A stretch of 64,000 nucleotides of DNA from contig NZ_BAMT01000001.1 of the NCBI RefSeq assembly GCF_000617925.1, positions 558,001 through 622,000 on the forward strand. The letters are read 5' to 3'. The notes below the pieces were generated by a model, which was given only the letters and a program-made list of their open reading frames with translations, ran no database searches and was not told where the DNA came from. The stretch's first letter is position 1; the number at the start of each line of letters is the position of its first letter. The position numbers were made by a program, and so were the translations under genes. Source of the DNA: Methylobacillus glycogenes JCM 2850 (GTDB taxonomy: Bacteria > Pseudomonadota > Gammaproteobacteria > Burkholderiales > Methylophilaceae). This document shows positions 25,447 through 35,336 of the stretch, in pieces.

Positions 25447-26507
25447 ATGACAATTCAGTTTTTCTGGCAGGTGCCTACAGCGGGCGATGGCCGCTATGCC
25501 GATGCCAAGCAGCGCATACGCGGTGAGCGTAGCGACCACAAACCGTATTTCCAGCCTGGCGTTACCGACCCGCGCGGCAGGCGTTTCAACTATTTCGATC
25601 ATCTGCACCAGATTGCCAAGGCGGTTGAGCTGGCCAAGTTTGATGGTTTGCAGGTACGCAACGACCCTGAGGGCGATGAATCCTGGATAGTGGCAGGCTA
25701 TTTAAGCCGTGCCACCCGCGATATCACCGTGCTGGCTGAGTTTGATGCCTCGCGTGGTTCTGCCGTCTATGCCGCCAAAAACGCGGTCAGTTACCAGCGT
25801 TTCACTGGCGGGCGTTTTGCCTGGCAGATAGGCGTAGAGCGTAATGAGCAGCGCCGTAAGCAGCAGGGTGATTTTGTGGCGCAGCAAGATTTGGATGCCA
25901 GAGTTGAAGAGTTTGTTACTGTGGCGCGCAACGTGATTACCAGCACTGGCTATGACTTTGAAGGCCGATTCTTCCAGGTGCTGCAAGGTGGTTTCCAGGG
26001 GCCATTGTCTGGCCAGAAAGTACCGCCGGTTTACCTCACTGGCAACACTGATGAACCTATGGCATCTCGGCACGCCTGGCTGATGTGCATGTGCTGGAAG
26101 CGCAGCCTGTGAGCGATGTGCAGCAGGCAGTAGCGCAGCTGAAAACCCTGGCTGAGCAGGCTGGGCGTCCGCTGCAAATAGGCTTGCGCATAGATGTGCT
26201 GGCGCGTGAAACCGAAGAAGAAGCCATTTTTGATGCACGTCGCCATGCTGAGCAAACCCAGCATCAGCCTAGCCTGAGTCAGGCTGGCTTGTGGCGCGGC
26301 CTCACAACCTCCAGCACAGGTGCCGCTGGGGTGTTGGTTGGTAGCTTTGCCCAAGTGCAGCAGCAGTTGGCAGATTATGCTGCTGCCGGGGTGTCGCAAT
26401 TCATTCTGGGCGCTGTGCCCAGCCTGGAAGAGGCTTACCGAGTTGGCGAGAATGTCTTGCCTGCCTTGCGTGCGCAGCTGGGTTTGTCCACCAGATTAGC
26501 CGCCTGA
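25447..26507 (+). CDS. Luciferase-like flavin-dependent monooxygenase, SsuD family (divergent; frame broken near 26058)
   Basis: About 354 residues after correction. It starts MTIQFFWQVPTAGDGRYADA at 25447, after GGAGAG, and follows the alkanesulfonate monooxygenase pattern (HQIAKAVELAKFDGLQV; RFTGGRFAWQIG; FEGRFFQV; SLEEAYRVGENVLPALR). These enzymes use reduced FMN and oxygen to release sulfite from sulfonates or oxidise sulfones. The break follows GNTDEP: the next frame reads YGISARLADVHVLEAQ, so GAACCTATGG lacks one base. It is more divergent from E. coli SsuD than the next gene, so a different substrate is likely. First gene of a sigma-54-driven pair; no flavin reductase gene is seen nearby. 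Confidence 0.82.
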
Positions 26508-26538
26508 TTGAAGCTGCACGAATTAAAGGAGTAGAAGT

Positions 26539-27707
26539 ATGACGATAGATGTGTTCTGGAGAATTCCTACCCATGGCGAGCCCAGCTCGCTGCGTAACAA
26601 GCTGCATCATAGAGGCGACTGGTCGCAGCAGCAGGGCGATCATGTAGTACACAAAGGCCTGAGCGGTGGCCATGGCGATGGTTTCACCAATCTGGACTAT
26701 ATTGCCGAGGTGGCACGTGCAGCCGAAATTTCCGGTTTTCAGGGTGGTTTGATCCCTTCCTTCCCCATGACGGACGAGCCTTGGGCGATTTCATCCTTCC
26801 TGGCGCGTGAAACCAGCACCTTCCGCTTTATGATTGCCTTCCAGCCCGGCTTCCTTAACCCGGTAGTCGCTGCTCGCATGACCGCCAGCCTGCAACGCGC
26901 CACAGGTGGCCGTGCGCTGTATAACGTCATCACTGGTGGCGGTGGCCCGGCTCAGCTTTGGTGGGGTGATGTAGCGGGTCATGATGACCGCTATGCACGT
27001 ACCACTGAGTTTCTGGATGTGTTGCGTGGGGTGTGGAGCGGCGAGCGCTTCTCTTACCAGGGTAAGTTCTATCAGGTGGAAGATGCCGCCTTGCCAGCGC
27101 AGTTGCTGGGCCAGGAATTCCCCGAGATTTATTTCTCCGGCTCCTCAGACGCCGCCCTGGCCTCGGCCTCCAAGCATGCGGAATACTATCTTTCCTGGCT
27201 GGAGCCTTTTGACCAGCTGCGCGAGAAGTTTGACCGCGTTAAAGAGCGTACAGACAAGCTGGGCCGCAAGATTAAATGCGCGGTACGTGTAGACATTATT
27301 GCGCGTGCCACCGAGGAAGAAGCCTGGCGTGAGGTGCGCCGTGGCTTTGAAAACCTCACGGATGCCGAGCGCGAGCGCTACAAGCGCTTTGCCCAGCAGA
27401 CTGGGGATTCAGTTGGTGCCAGCCGCCAGCGCAGCAATGCGCCCAAGGAGCTGAGCGATTACCGCGATTTCATTATTCATCCCAATGTCTGGTCGGGCTT
27501 AAGCCTGCTGCGTGGTGGTCAGACCCAGGCATAGTCGGCAGTTACGAGCAAGTGGCCGAGCGTCTGGATGATTTGGTGAAGCTGGGCGCAGATGCTTTTA
27601 TTCTCGCCAGCACCCCGCATCTGGAAGAAGCATATCGCGTGGGCGAGGAAGTGTTGCCGCTGGTGCGCGGGCATGATGCTGCACCAGCACTGCGTGCTGT
27701 CGGTTAA
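26539..27707 (+). CDS. ssuD: Alkanesulfonate monooxygenase-like protein (frame broken near 27518)
   Basis: About 389 residues, close to the SsuD norm of 381. Family blocks: MTIDVFWRIPTHGEPSSL, RATGGRALYNVITGGG, ERYARTTEF-type helix (DRYARTTEFLDVLRGVW), FPEIYFSGSSDAAL, and HPNVWSGLSLLRGG followed, after the break, by PGIVGSYEQVAERLDDL and HLEEAYRVGEEVLPLVRG. It oxidises sulfonates to aldehyde and sulfite with reduced FMN and oxygen. The break lies in CAGACCCAGGCATAG, where one base (probably a C) is missing; the real stop is TAA at 27705-27707. It lies 31 bases after the first monooxygenase gene with AAAGGAG in front of the ATG. The exact substrate is not certain. Confidence 0.85.
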
Positions 27708-27730
27708 ACAGTTTTAATACTGACGCTGAT

Positions 27731-27764
27731 AACCCCGTGTGGCGCGAGCTGCATGGGGTTTTTG
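27731..27764 (+). terminator. Terminator of the monooxygenase operon
   Basis: AACCCCGTG and CATGGGGTT form a 9-bp stem with one G-T pair around a 12-base loop, followed by TTTGC. Confidence 0.75.
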
Positions 27765-27910
27765 CATGTTGAAACCGCAATCACGTCATGGCTGAAATTC
27801 TGGCCGTAACTATTTAAAATGCTTTACTACAATAACAAGTTTGCTGCTGCGCCCGAGTGTGCACCTCACTTCACACTCAAAAGCGCCAGCGTTTAACGTG
27901 AGTTTCCCTT

Positions 27911-29673
27911 ATGCATCCCTTGATACGCCTGTTCAACCATGCGCGCCAATATAGACGCGACGCCTGGATAGCTTCGCTATATTCCTTACTCAATAAAATC
28001 TTTGATGTGCTGCCCGAAATCCTCATCGGCGTTGCTGTCGATGTGGTGGTGAATCAAAAAGCCTCATTCCTTGCTGGCCTGGGCATAGCCGAGCCGCGTG
28101 ACCAGCTGGTGTTGCTGGCACTGCTAACGGTGATCATCTGGGTAGGCGAATCGCTGTTTCAGTATCTCTACGATGTGCGCTGGCGCAACCTGGCGCAAAA
28201 CCTGCAGCATGATTTGCGCATGGAGGCCTATCAGCATGTGCAGCAACTGGAGCTGGCCTATTTTGAGCGCAACCGTAGCGGTAATCTGCTAGCCATACTC
28301 AATGAAGATATCAACCAGATGGAGCGCTTTTTCAATGGCGGCTTCAACAGCGTCATCCAGGTATTCTCTGGCACCTTGATGGTAGGCGCGGTGTTCTTCT
28401 TTCTCACCAAGGAGTTGGCTTTTCTGGCCTTGATTCCGGTGCCCTTCATTCTTTATGGCGCATTCTGGTTTCAGTCTAGGCTGGCAACGCGCTATACCTC
28501 GGTGCGTGAGACCGCAGGGGCTTTGGCCACCCGGCTCAACAATAATCTGCAAGGCATTGCCACGGTGAAGGCCTATGCCGCCGAGGAGATAGAAGCGCGG
28601 CATATTGCTGAAGCCTCGGATGATTACCGTGGCAAGAATGCAGAAGCCATACGATTATCTGCCGCCATTACGCCAGTAATCCGCATGGCAATTCTGGCGG
28701 GGTTTACCGTCACCTTGCTCTATGGTGCTTCATGACCCTTAATGGTGACCTAGGCGTGGGTAGCTATTCTGCCTTGGTTTACCTGACCCAGCGCCTGCTG
28801 TGGCCACTCACCGGGTTGGCCGAGTTGACCGATCTTTACCAGCGCTCCATGGCCTCAATCAATCGTGTCATGAATCTGCTGGATTCTCCGGTGGCGATTA
28901 ACTACGCAGGCAAGAGTTTGCCCTTGAGCAATGTGCAGGGCGATATCCGTTTTGAACAGGTAGGCTTTGCCTATGAAGGGCAGGGCGGCAGGCCAGCATT
29001 ATCAGGGTTTGATCTGCATATCCCCGCCGGGCAAACCATCGCCCTGGTGGGGGCCACAGGCGGCGGCAAGAGCACCATCACCAAACTGCTGCTGCGCTTT
29101 TATGAGCAGCAACAAGGCCACATACTGCTGGACGGTGACAATATTGCCAGCCTGAATCTGCAGGATTTACGCCGTGCCATAGGCTATGTGGCGCAAGATA
29201 CTTTCCTGGCTGATGCCAGCATTGCCGAGAATATTGCCTACGGCCAGCCCAATGCCAGCCAAGAGGCGATAATCGCAGCCGCACGTGCTGCCGAGGCGCA
29301 TGAGTTTATAGAACGCTTGCAGGATGGCTATGCCACCCAGGTCGGTGAGCGCGGCATGAAGCTTTCCGGCGGTCAGCGCCAGCGCCTGGCCCTGGCCCGT
29401 GCCATTTTGAAAAACCCGCCTGTGCTGATTCTGGATGAAGCCACTTCTGCGGTAGATAACGAGACCGAAGCGGCAATTCAACGCTCCTTGAACAAACTGG
29501 TGGTAGGTCGCACCAGCATCATTATTGCGCACAGGCTCTCTACGGTGCGGCATGCGCATACCATCCATGTGCTGGATCAAGGCCGTATTGTGCAATCGGG
29601 CACGCATGAGGAGCTGCTGGCGGCAGGTGGGCCTTATGCTGAATTGTGGCGCTTGCAGACTGGGGAGCTTTAA
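27911..29673 (+). CDS. ABC exporter, MsbA/lipid-multidrug type (frame broken near 28727)
   Basis: About 587 residues after correction: six-helix membrane domain (about 20-310), then an ATPase domain with Walker A GATGGGKST, Q-loop YVAQDTFLADAS, signature KLSGGQRQR, Walker B LILDEATSAVDN and H-loop AHRLS. All catalytic residues are canonical, so it can act as a homodimer, unlike the paired exporters at 7604/9393 and 17477/19311. The break occurs where TLLYGA should continue into FMTLNGDLGVGSYSALVY (GGTGCTTCATG lacks one base). No sigma-54 element is seen upstream. The substrate is unknown. Confidence 0.87.
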
Positions 29674-29855
29674 TTAGCTGGCTCAGAGAGGATTGAATTG
29701 CTTAATGTGGATGAAAGCTGTTATGTGCATAGCAGCCTAGGTTTAAGCAACACTTCTGAGCCATGCGTGTTTGGATTCGTATATGTTTATTCAGTGGGTT
29801 GACATCAGTTTTTCTCCTTAAGCGATTGAATACGGTCTGACAAAAACCAAATTAA

Positions 29856-29875
29856 ATGTACGGAAAATCGTACAT
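29856..29875. promoter_or_regulatory. Operator-like inverted repeat upstream of the AbiE-type operon
   Basis: ATGTACG, GAAAAT, CGTACAT: perfect 7-bp arms with a 6-base spacer, about 95 bases before the HTH gene. This is a typical site for autoregulation by an XRE-type antitoxin. The 295-base gap 29674-29968 holds nothing else I can identify. Confidence 0.65.
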
Positions 29876-29968
29876 ATTTTTAGTTTTTATTTGAAAATGT
29901 GATTGACTCCAGCCATTGCTCTGTCTAATCTGCTAGTGATTGATCTGGCAATGTGCTTGGGGGCAAAC

Positions 29969-30451
29969 ATGAATAAACTGGATTTCATCTCGCAGTTAAC
30001 CACCTTGCTCAAGGCGAGAAGATTGAAGACGGGCATGACGCAGGAGCAATTAGCCAAAGAGCTAGGCATGCGGCGTGCAACTGTAGTGGATGTTGAAAAC
30101 GGCAAGAATGCTACCTTGCATAATATTGCGCGAATTGCAGACTTCCTCGACATTCAGATACTAAGCGTCGATAAGTTGGCTGAGTTGAGAAAAACGCTAC
30201 CCGAAAAAGACAAACGCCCTCGCAAAATCAACGCCAGACAATATCCTCAGTTGCTGCAGTTGTTATGGGATAGGCAGCATGACTTCGATATCAACGCCAC
30301 TCAGCCGCTCATGATCACGCTTGAGGAAGCCTATGGCTTATATGAAAAACATGCGCGCTTCGTTCAAGTAAGCCAAATGACAGCAAAAGAGCAGCGTTTT
30401 TTCACCCAGCTAAAAAATACGCTAGGAAACGGGGTTTATCTTGCTGCGTGA
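29969..30451 (+). CDS. XRE-family HTH regulator, probable AbiE-system antitoxin
   Basis: A 160-residue protein starting MNKLDFISQL (GGGGGCAAAC before the ATG; the in-frame codons from 29903 lack such a signal). An HTH_3 domain covers about residues 8-65 (TGMTQEQLAKELGMRRATVVDVENGK). The C-terminal 90 residues (LLQLLWDRQHDFDINATQPL, ending LGNGVYLAA) are of a type I do not recognise and may bind the toxin. It overlaps the following AbiEii-like gene, as in toxin-antitoxin operons. The palindrome at 29856 is a likely operator. Confidence 0.75.
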   Translation: MNKLDFISQLTTLLKARRLKTGMTQEQLAKELGMRRATVVDVENGKNATLHNIARIADFLDIQILSVDKLAELRKTLPEKDKRPRKINARQYPQLLQLLWDRQHDFDINATQPLMITLEEAYGLYEKHARFVQVSQMTAKEQRFFTQLKNTLGNGVYLAA

Positions 30452-31221
30452 ATATCAACGAGAGCACCACCAAAGAATTGCCCGCGTTTTAGCAAGCATG
30501 AACTGAGTTTCTCTTGCGGAATGAAGCATTTTTTGGCGGTGGAACTGCGATTGCCTTGCTACTGGATGAATATCGTATTTCGGTCGATATTGATTTTATG
30601 GTGGCGAGTAAAGCGGGCTATAAAGCGCTGCGTGAATCAGTGTTTGACCATGGCTTGAAGGAGTTTTTTGTCGATGGATTGGTGCCGGATCAGGCACGTG
30701 AACTCCGGGCGGACAGCGATGGGGTACGCACCGCTTTTGTGATTGACGGCCTTAATATCAAGTTTGAAGTAGTGCGGGAAAGCCGTATAGCGTTGACTGG
30801 CGCTATAGCCGATTTTACGGTGCCTAGCCTGAGCCGAGTGTCATTGTTTGCGGAAAAACTGCTGGCAAACGCGGATAGAGGCAATGCCGCAGATTCACAA
30901 AAAAAGGATATCTTGGATCTCCTAACCATGCAGATGGCCTGGGGTGCAATCCCTGATGAGTCCATTCAATTGGCGGCAGAGGCCTATTCTTACAAAGTGA
31001 TTCAATCGGCATATGACAATGCCATGAGCGCGATTGCCGATTACCATCTGGCTGAGGTATTTGTGAGTCTGGGTATTCAGGGCAGGCAGCGTGCAGAATC
31101 ATCTCAGCGATTGAAAGTGGTGTATATGCCCGCTTGCTACCTGCGGGAGCAAGCCAGACCTGAGTGTGACTGGCATGGGCTTGTGCTGTGCTGTGCTGTG
31201 CTGTGGGTATGCGGCTATTAG
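30441..31221 (+). CDS. AbiEii/AbiGii-type nucleotidyltransferase toxin (frame broken near 30502)
   Basis: The core reads FFGGGTAIALLLDEYRISVDIDFMV: the GG(G)TA and DxD motifs of the AbiEii nucleotidyltransferase fold. Family members arrest growth by modifying tRNA or other targets and give abortive phage defence. The N-terminal part LLREYQREHHQRIARVLASMN is read from a TTG at 30441 inside the antitoxin stop region. The frame shifts between MN and EFLLRNEAFFGG; family spacing suggests two bases lost (AAC-GCT-GAG to AACTGAG). Further on, LFAEKLLANADR and KDILDLL fit the family. The last 30 residues run into a TGTGC microsatellite and look unusual, so the true C-terminus is uncertain. Confidence 0.78.
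31182..31205. repeat. Pentanucleotide microsatellite TGTGC, 4.8 copies
   Basis: TGTGC repeated head to tail near the 3-prime end of the AbiEii-like ORF. Five bases per unit means that a copy gain or loss would change the reading frame of the toxin tail. Confidence 0.9.
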
Positions 31222-31230
31222 CCAAAACGA

Positions 31231-31254
31231 AAGGGGACTTGCGCCCCCTTTTTT
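31231..31254 (+). terminator. Terminator of the AbiE-type operon
   Basis: AAGGGG and CCCCTT around an 8-base loop, followed by TTTTCTG; on the other strand it could also serve TonB receptor 2. Confidence 0.75.
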
Positions 31255-31276
31255 CTGCTATTAAGCCCTGTTTTCC

Positions 31277-33546
31277 CTACCAGTCAAACTGCAATGAAGC
31301 GCCCACGGTACGGGGCGCCGCCATGGCACGACCCACCAGGTTTGAATTGGCGGTGTTTTGCGTTGCCTGCCAGTAGTCCTTGTCGGTGGCATTATCGACA
31401 TAGGCAGTCAGCTTGATGCGCTCATCCGGGAAGATATAGCTGGCACGCAGGTTGACCAGAGTGTAGCCAGCGTGCTGCTGCACGGGGTTGTGTGGATCAA
31501 TCGAGCTGAAGTGAAAGTTGCTGCGGGTGTTGACGTCACCACCCAGCACCAGTGAGCCCTTTGGCAGATTAAACTTGTAGCTGCCGCCCAGCACTGCGCT
31601 GATGCTTGGTGCACGGGCAAAGCTGTTACCAGAGAAGTCGCCGCCACGGCCATCAAGGTATTCCTTGTATTCCGTGTTCAGCAAGCCCAACGAGAAGTGC
31701 AGCTTGAGGTTATCGACTGGCACAGCCTGCAGGCTGAATTCTGCACCCTTGACGGCCGCGCTACCTGCATTCTGCATGCGCGAGACGGCGGCTGCTTGCT
31801 GTACATCCCAACGATAAACGTTGATCTGGATATCGTCATAGTCGTAGTAGAAGACTGCACCATTGGCCAGCAGACGACCTCCCAGCCACTCAGACTTCAG
31901 GCCAGCTTCATAAGAGATAATGAATTCGGGATCAAATGTACCTGCGTCCTCCTTTTGCGAAGCGGAAGTGATGTAGCCACCGCCCCTGAAACCCTTGGCG
32001 ATCCGCAAGTAACCACGGATATTGTCGTTGAACTTGTATTCGGGGGTGACATCCCAGGTGACTTCACGCCATGTGCGGTCATTGTCGTAATTGACAAGCT
32101 CTGCAAGAGCGCCGCCGCCATTGGCAGGGTTCCACCAGTGACTGGTGGTATAGGCGCGCAAGGCACCACGATAGCGATACTGGTCGATGTCCTTGCTTTC
32201 CTTGTTCCAGCGTACGCCTCCTGTCAGGGCGAACTTGTCGGTGAAGTTGTAGGTAGCGCTACCGAAAATACCCAGACTATCGGTCTCGCTCGACCATGTG
32301 CCATTGTAGTAACCGGGCGGGTTGCTGCCAGCAGCCGTGCGGCTGTTAGTGATGGAGGAGCCGTCCAGTTGTGACTTGTAATAATGCAGGCCAGTGATCC
32401 AGTTGAAGCGATCTTCACGCGGTGAGGCGAAGCGGATTTCCTGCGAGAACTGTCGTGCCTCCTGCGAGCTGACGCTGCGATTGTCCGTGGTTGGGCCATT
32501 GTCGGCATCAGACTGGGAGAAGGATTTGACCTGTTCAAAACCTGTGATCGACGTCAGGGTGTAGCCTTTCAAGTCCCAGTTCAGGGTCAGCACGGCGCCA
32601 CTTTGCTCATGAGTAGTCTCGGAAGGGCCATTGAAGTTGTAGACGCGGGATGGGAACTGGATGCCACCTGTGCCCTTGGGGGCGTAGAAGGTGTAGGAGG
32701 TCTGCTCGTCCTGCGTGTATTTACGGTAATGCACATTCAGCAGGGCATCCAGGTTTTCGCTCAGTTGCCCCAGCAATTGCCAGCGAATTGCCTGGTCTTC
32801 CAGTTCGCCGCGCTTGCCTTTGGTAATGTTCTTGGACCATTGGTCACGATTCTCGGAACTAAAGGAGATGCGGGTAGCGAGCTTGTCCTCTATCAATTGG
32901 GCATTGATGGCACCCTGCACCAGTTTCTGGTTAAAGCTGCCCACGGTGGCTTTAACCCAGCCATTATTGTCGAACTCAGGCTTGCGGCTCACTACGCTGA
33001 TAGCGCCACCTGGACTGTTCTTGCCCCAGAGGGTACCTTGTGGGCCAGGCAGCACTTCCACACGGGCAATATCAAACAGCGGGCCTCCACTCATGAGTAT
33101 AGGGCCGAGATAGACTTCATCAACGTAGTAGCCAATGGGGCTGACGTTATCTAGGCTGGGCTGGCCTGTGCCTATGCCGCGCAGGAACCAGCGCGGAAAG
33201 CCGTGATTGTCCAGTGTGGCGGCCGAGGCATTCGGGATAAAACGGGTAATCTCACCTGCTGTCAGCCCAGCATTGGCATCAAGCAATGTTTGGCCGTCAA
33301 TCGCATTGACGGTGATCGGGACTTCCTGAATGGATTCTTCGCGCTTCTGCGCGGTGACCACCACGGACTGCAACAGCGGCGATGCTTTGCTATCACGCTC
33401 GGCTGGGCTATTGCGTTCTGCCTTGCCTTCACGTTCTGCGCTGTCGGCAGTGGCTGTCTCCTCAGCAGCCATTGCGAGGTTAGGCAGCCGCTGAGAGCGA
33501 GTGCCACGCTGGTTTGTAGGGTTAATCTTTTTAAGTTTAATTGCAT
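31277..33546 (-). CDS. TonB-dependent outer-membrane receptor 2 (frame broken near 33485)
   Basis: About 756 residues, paralogous to receptor 1. The ORF can be extended to 33730 but the real start is ATG at 33546: it has GGGAA upstream, gives MQLNLKRLTLQTSVALALSG as a signal peptide, and lies just downstream of a sigma-54 promoter. One base is missing near 33485, after which the frame reads LPNLAMAAEETATADS with cleavage after AMA. Then come a TonB-box-like SVVVTAQKREES, the plug (FLRGIGTGQPSL; VEVLPGPQGTLWGKNSPGGAISVVSRKP) and a barrel ending GASLQFDW. PGPQG replaces the usual RGPQG. It presumably takes up a sulfur compound, by regulation. Confidence 0.88.
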
Positions 33547-33598
33547 TGTGTAATTCCCATGCTGATGGATGAGCTGGCATGAATGCCGCATGGAAAAT

Positions 33599-33614
33599 GG
33601 CAAATACCATGCCA
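33599..33614 (-). promoter_or_regulatory. Sigma-54 promoter of TonB receptor 2
   Basis: On the minus strand TGGCATGGTATTTGCC, GG-N10-GC; it differs at two positions from the promoter at 24090 (TGGCATGGTGTTTGCA). Transcription starts near 33587, about 40 bases before the revised ATG. Confidence 0.72.
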
Positions 33615-33722
33615 TGGTTTGCCGGGAAAACATGACATGAGGAAATTAGCATTAAGTGATTGTTAGCTAATGTAAAAATACTTTTTACACAAATGCTTGC
33701 CTGGGATTTGATGCGCAAGATT

Positions 33723-33769
33723 TGCTGCATATGCAGCAGAAATATTTTGCGATTGTTGCCACAGCCACA
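33723..33769. promoter_or_regulatory. Two candidate activator sites in a divergent promoter
   Basis: TGCTGCATATGCAGCA (33723-33738, a perfect palindrome) and TGTTGCCACAGCCACA (33754-33769). They lie between the divergent sigma-54 promoters at 33599 (minus) and 33880 (plus), 110-170 bp from each, so one bound activator could drive both. Confidence 0.62.
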
Positions 33770-33879
33770 ATGCTGGCGGCTGTTGAGGCTCCCTGTCTTA
33801 GGCTCAACATCAATTTAAAGGGCAGTCAGCGCATGCAGCACAGGGGCTGCATGAAAATCGCCTTGATGATCACGCGGGG

Positions 33880-33895
33880 TGGAACAGCTTTTGCT
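33880..33895 (+). promoter_or_regulatory. Sigma-54 promoter of the secreted lipase-like gene
   Basis: TGGAACAGCTTTTGCT, GG-N10-GC with a TTGCT -12 element. The leader to the ATG at 33953 would be about 47 bases. Confidence 0.65.
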
Positions 33896-33952
33896 GATTA
33901 GCCTGCCGGGACGGCCTAGGGTCGTTAACCGTCATCTAACAGGAGAAGCAAG

Positions 33953-35211
33953 ATGCATATTTACAAAACCAAAACCTTGAGCAGCCTCGCTGCATTACTG
34001 GCGTTTTGGGCTAGCACTGATTTACAGGCGGCACGCGTGCCAGCGCCCGATCCATTGCAAGGCGATGGGCGGATATCAGACTTCTATCACTGGAAACAGG
34101 AGATTCCCAGCCAGCCAGGCAAATGGCTGCGTAGTGAGCCGCTGGAAGCAACATTGGGGCTGAGCAATGCGCAGCAGCAATATCGCGTGCTGTTTTCATC
34201 GACGGATGGCGTGGAAGGCAAAGCGCCCATCGTGGTGTCTGGCGCTGTATTTATCCCCAAAGGGCAAGCGCCTAAAAGCGGCTGGCCTGTGGTTCATGGG
34301 GCCATGGCACCTTTGGTGGGGCCGATATCTGCGCCCACTCCTGGCATGCGCGCTCCTACCGCGATGTACGCTACCTCAACACCTGGCTGGAGCAAGGCTT
34401 TGCCGTGGTGGCTTCGGATTATCAGGGGATAGGCGTGCCTGGTTTCAACCCGCAGTTTAATAATCGCTCCAATGCCTACACCATGCTGGATATCACACGT
34501 GCGGCGCTGACACATTTCAAGGGTCAGAATAAATCCGCGCTGCTGAGCAATCAGGTGGTGTTGGTGGGACAATCCCAGGGTGGCTCTGCTGTGGTAGCAG
34601 CGGGTGGCTATGCGCCGCAATATGCGCCTGAATTGGCCATCAAGGCCATTGTAGGCACTGGTATTGTCTATACCTCAGCCAATCAAGCCCCGCGTAGCCC
34701 CAACCCTGAGCGTGACAATGTGGTTGACCCGACGATTGCCTATAACTTCTACCATGTACTGGCAGCGCAGGCATTAGACCCCAGCCTAAACCCGGCCCAA
34801 ATCTATAGTGAGCTTGCTTTGCCTTTGCTGGAGCAGGCGCGCACCAGTTGCCTGGCGGAGTTATCTGCGGATGTGGCGGGTGTGGGCCTGACCCGCGCCA
34901 ATACGTACAAACCTGGCCATGAAACCATACTGCAACAGGCTACGCAGCGCTATGGCGATGATGTGCAGCGCAGCTTTCCAACTGTGAAATTAGCGGCGCC
35001 ATTGTTTATAGGCGTGGGCGAGAAAGATGCGCTGCTGGAACCGGGCAAGCTGTTGGCACAAGATGCCTGCGCAGCCGGAAGCACTGTGGAACTTCACGTC
35101 TATGAAGAAAAAGACCATAGCGGCGCCGTTAACCAATCGCTGCAGCATTCACTGCCATTTGTGCGCAAGGCACTGGCTGGAGAGGCGATTAGCCCAGTCT
35201 GCAAGCCTTGA
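33953..35211 (+). CDS. Secreted alpha/beta hydrolase, lipase-like (frame broken near 34302)
   Basis: About 420 residues with a signal peptide (MHIYKTKTLSSLAALLAFWA, cleavage after LQA near 26). The fold is that of secretory lipases/esterases: an oxyanion-type HGTFGGADICAHSWHARSY, nucleophile elbow GQSQGG (Ser), VVDPTIAYNF, then GVGEKDALLEPG with an acidic residue and EKDHSGAV with the catalytic His. The break lies in CATGGGGCCATGG, where one base of a G or C run is missing. Exported and under a sigma-54 promoter with activator sites, it may hydrolyse sulfate esters, sulfolipids or other esters to feed the sulfur pathway; the substrate is inferred, the fold is clear. Confidence 0.8.
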
Positions 35212-35274
35212 TGCTGTGCCGCTATCATAGCGGCGATTGCAGCTTTAAGGTGTTTTTCGGTGATGATGCAGGGC

Positions 35275-35309
35275 AATGGCTTAACCCGGTTTTTTCGGGT
35301 TAAGCCATT
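35275..35309. terminator. Long hairpin between convergent hydrolase genes
   Basis: AATGGCTTAACCCG (35275-35288) pairs with CGGGTTAAGCCATT (35296-35309) around GTTTTTT, a 14-bp perfect stem. It lies between convergent genes and can stop transcription from both sides, although the T-tails are poor. Confidence 0.7.
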
Positions 35310-35336
35310 ATTATGAAGTGCAATGCAGTGTTGAAA

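Noticed and set aside
33576-33591. TGGCATGAATGCCGCA on the plus strand as a promoter
   Set aside because: It fits GG-N10-GC but lies in the leader of the minus-strand receptor, and the secreted hydrolase has a better element at 33880.
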